From Edaphobacter flagellatus (lineage in GTDB: Bacteria; Acidobacteriota; Terriglobia; Terriglobales; Acidobacteriaceae), in assembly GCF_025264665.1 (NCBI RefSeq), contig NZ_CP073697.1:3577501-3641500 (forward strand): DNA of 64,000 bases, written 5' to 3'. The notes beneath the pieces were generated by a model, which was given only the letters and a program-made list of their open reading frames with translations, was not told where the DNA came from and did no database searches. Every line of letters starts with the position of its first letter. The stretch's first letter is position 1. Shown here piece by piece: positions 63,824 to 64,000 of this stretch. The position numbers and the translations under genes were made by a program.

Positions 63824-64000
63824 ATGAAGGAACGTATCAGGCATATGGATCACGGCGAGGCGCTGAGGCTGCTTGATGGAGAGATGTCTCTGGCCGATGC
63901 AGCGCACTGGAGGACGCATCTTCAAGGGTGCGATGCGTGTGCGGCCATGCTGGCAGAGACGGAGAGCACGTCGAATGCGGTGAAGGGAGTCGTCTACGAG
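63824..64000 (+). CDS. Zinc-finger anti-sigma factor (N-terminal part, cut by window edge)
   Basis: The 59 visible residues begin at ATG 63824 after GAGGTG. They contain LADAAHWRTHLQGCDACAAM, that is H-X3-C-X2-C, the zinc-associated anti-sigma (ZAS) motif that binds and inhibits the partner ECF sigma factor. An N-terminal helix (HGEALRLLDGEMS) is typical of such domains. The rest of the gene, where any membrane segment and sensor would be, lies beyond the window, so the signal cannot be guessed. Confidence 0.88.
   Translation, partial: MKERIRHMDHGEALRLLDGEMSLADAAHWRTHLQGCDACAAMLAETESTSNAVKGVVYE

Overview
The window reads as chromosomal DNA of an Acidobacteriota bacterium of the Terriglobia / Acidobacteriaceae type (Granulicella, Edaphobacter and Terriglobus are the obvious comparisons). 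The main evidence is an acidobacterial VWFA-related secreted protein, an Oar-like giant outer-membrane receptor with an N-terminal carboxypeptidase-regulatory domain, a DUF5666 protein, LPS genes and many GTG/TTG starts in moderately GC-rich sequence. I could not run database searches, so the taxonomy is inference. I see no rRNA, no recognisable tRNA, no CRISPR array and no transposase or integrase.

Layout. 1-4913 (minus): a putative three-gene surface operon, DUF5666 protein, Oar-like receptor and VWFA protein (cut by the window edge). 5037-8459 (plus): a VIT1/CCC1 metal transporter and the ergothioneine pair egtB-egtD, separated by a perfect 16-bp hairpin. 8479-17535 (minus): moeA-moaC, preceded by a tightly packed run waaA-lpxK-waaC-methyltransferase-DUF3108-DUF2007-queC and a TPR gene broken by a one-base frameshift. 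17575-25385 (mostly plus): a secreted protein, an SSAT-like acetyltransferase, a 58-residue Tyr-rich peptide (minus), trmFO, an S9 peptidase and an 802-residue beta-propeller lipoprotein. 25470-26777 (minus): nusB and a ribH whose product carries an extra N-terminal glyoxalase-like (VOC) domain. 26879-30392 (plus): enoyl-CoA hydratase, a lipoprotein, a MctP-like symporter and a DUF1440 protein. 30404-34965 (minus): dinG, a small membrane protein, queD, queE and a purine nucleoside permease family protein. 35090-36865: der.

36866-59916 is the translation super-cluster: a 766-base gap holding a promoter and a long structured leader, then rpsL-rpsG-fusA-tuf (str), rpsJ to rpsQ (S10), rplN to rplO-secY-adk-map-infA-rpmJ (spc) and rpsM-rpsK-rpsD-rpoA-rplQ (alpha). 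It ends at a clear intrinsic terminator. Gene order is the classical bacterial one. Several proteins carry unusual tails, and candidate regulatory structures lie in front of rpsL, rpsH, infA, rpsM and rpoA.

60031-64000: an ArsR regulator, a TonB-dependent receptor (minus), and on the divergent strand an ECF sigma factor with the start of its zinc-finger anti-sigma factor, a layout suggesting a cell-surface signalling unit.

Most of the window is ordinary housekeeping DNA. The least routine items are the VOC-RibH fusion, the receptor whose plug appears replaced by glycine-rich sequence, the Tyr-rich micropeptide, the purine nucleoside permease next to queDE, the long rpsL leader and the tandem dyads before infA. 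None is proven to be a new system.
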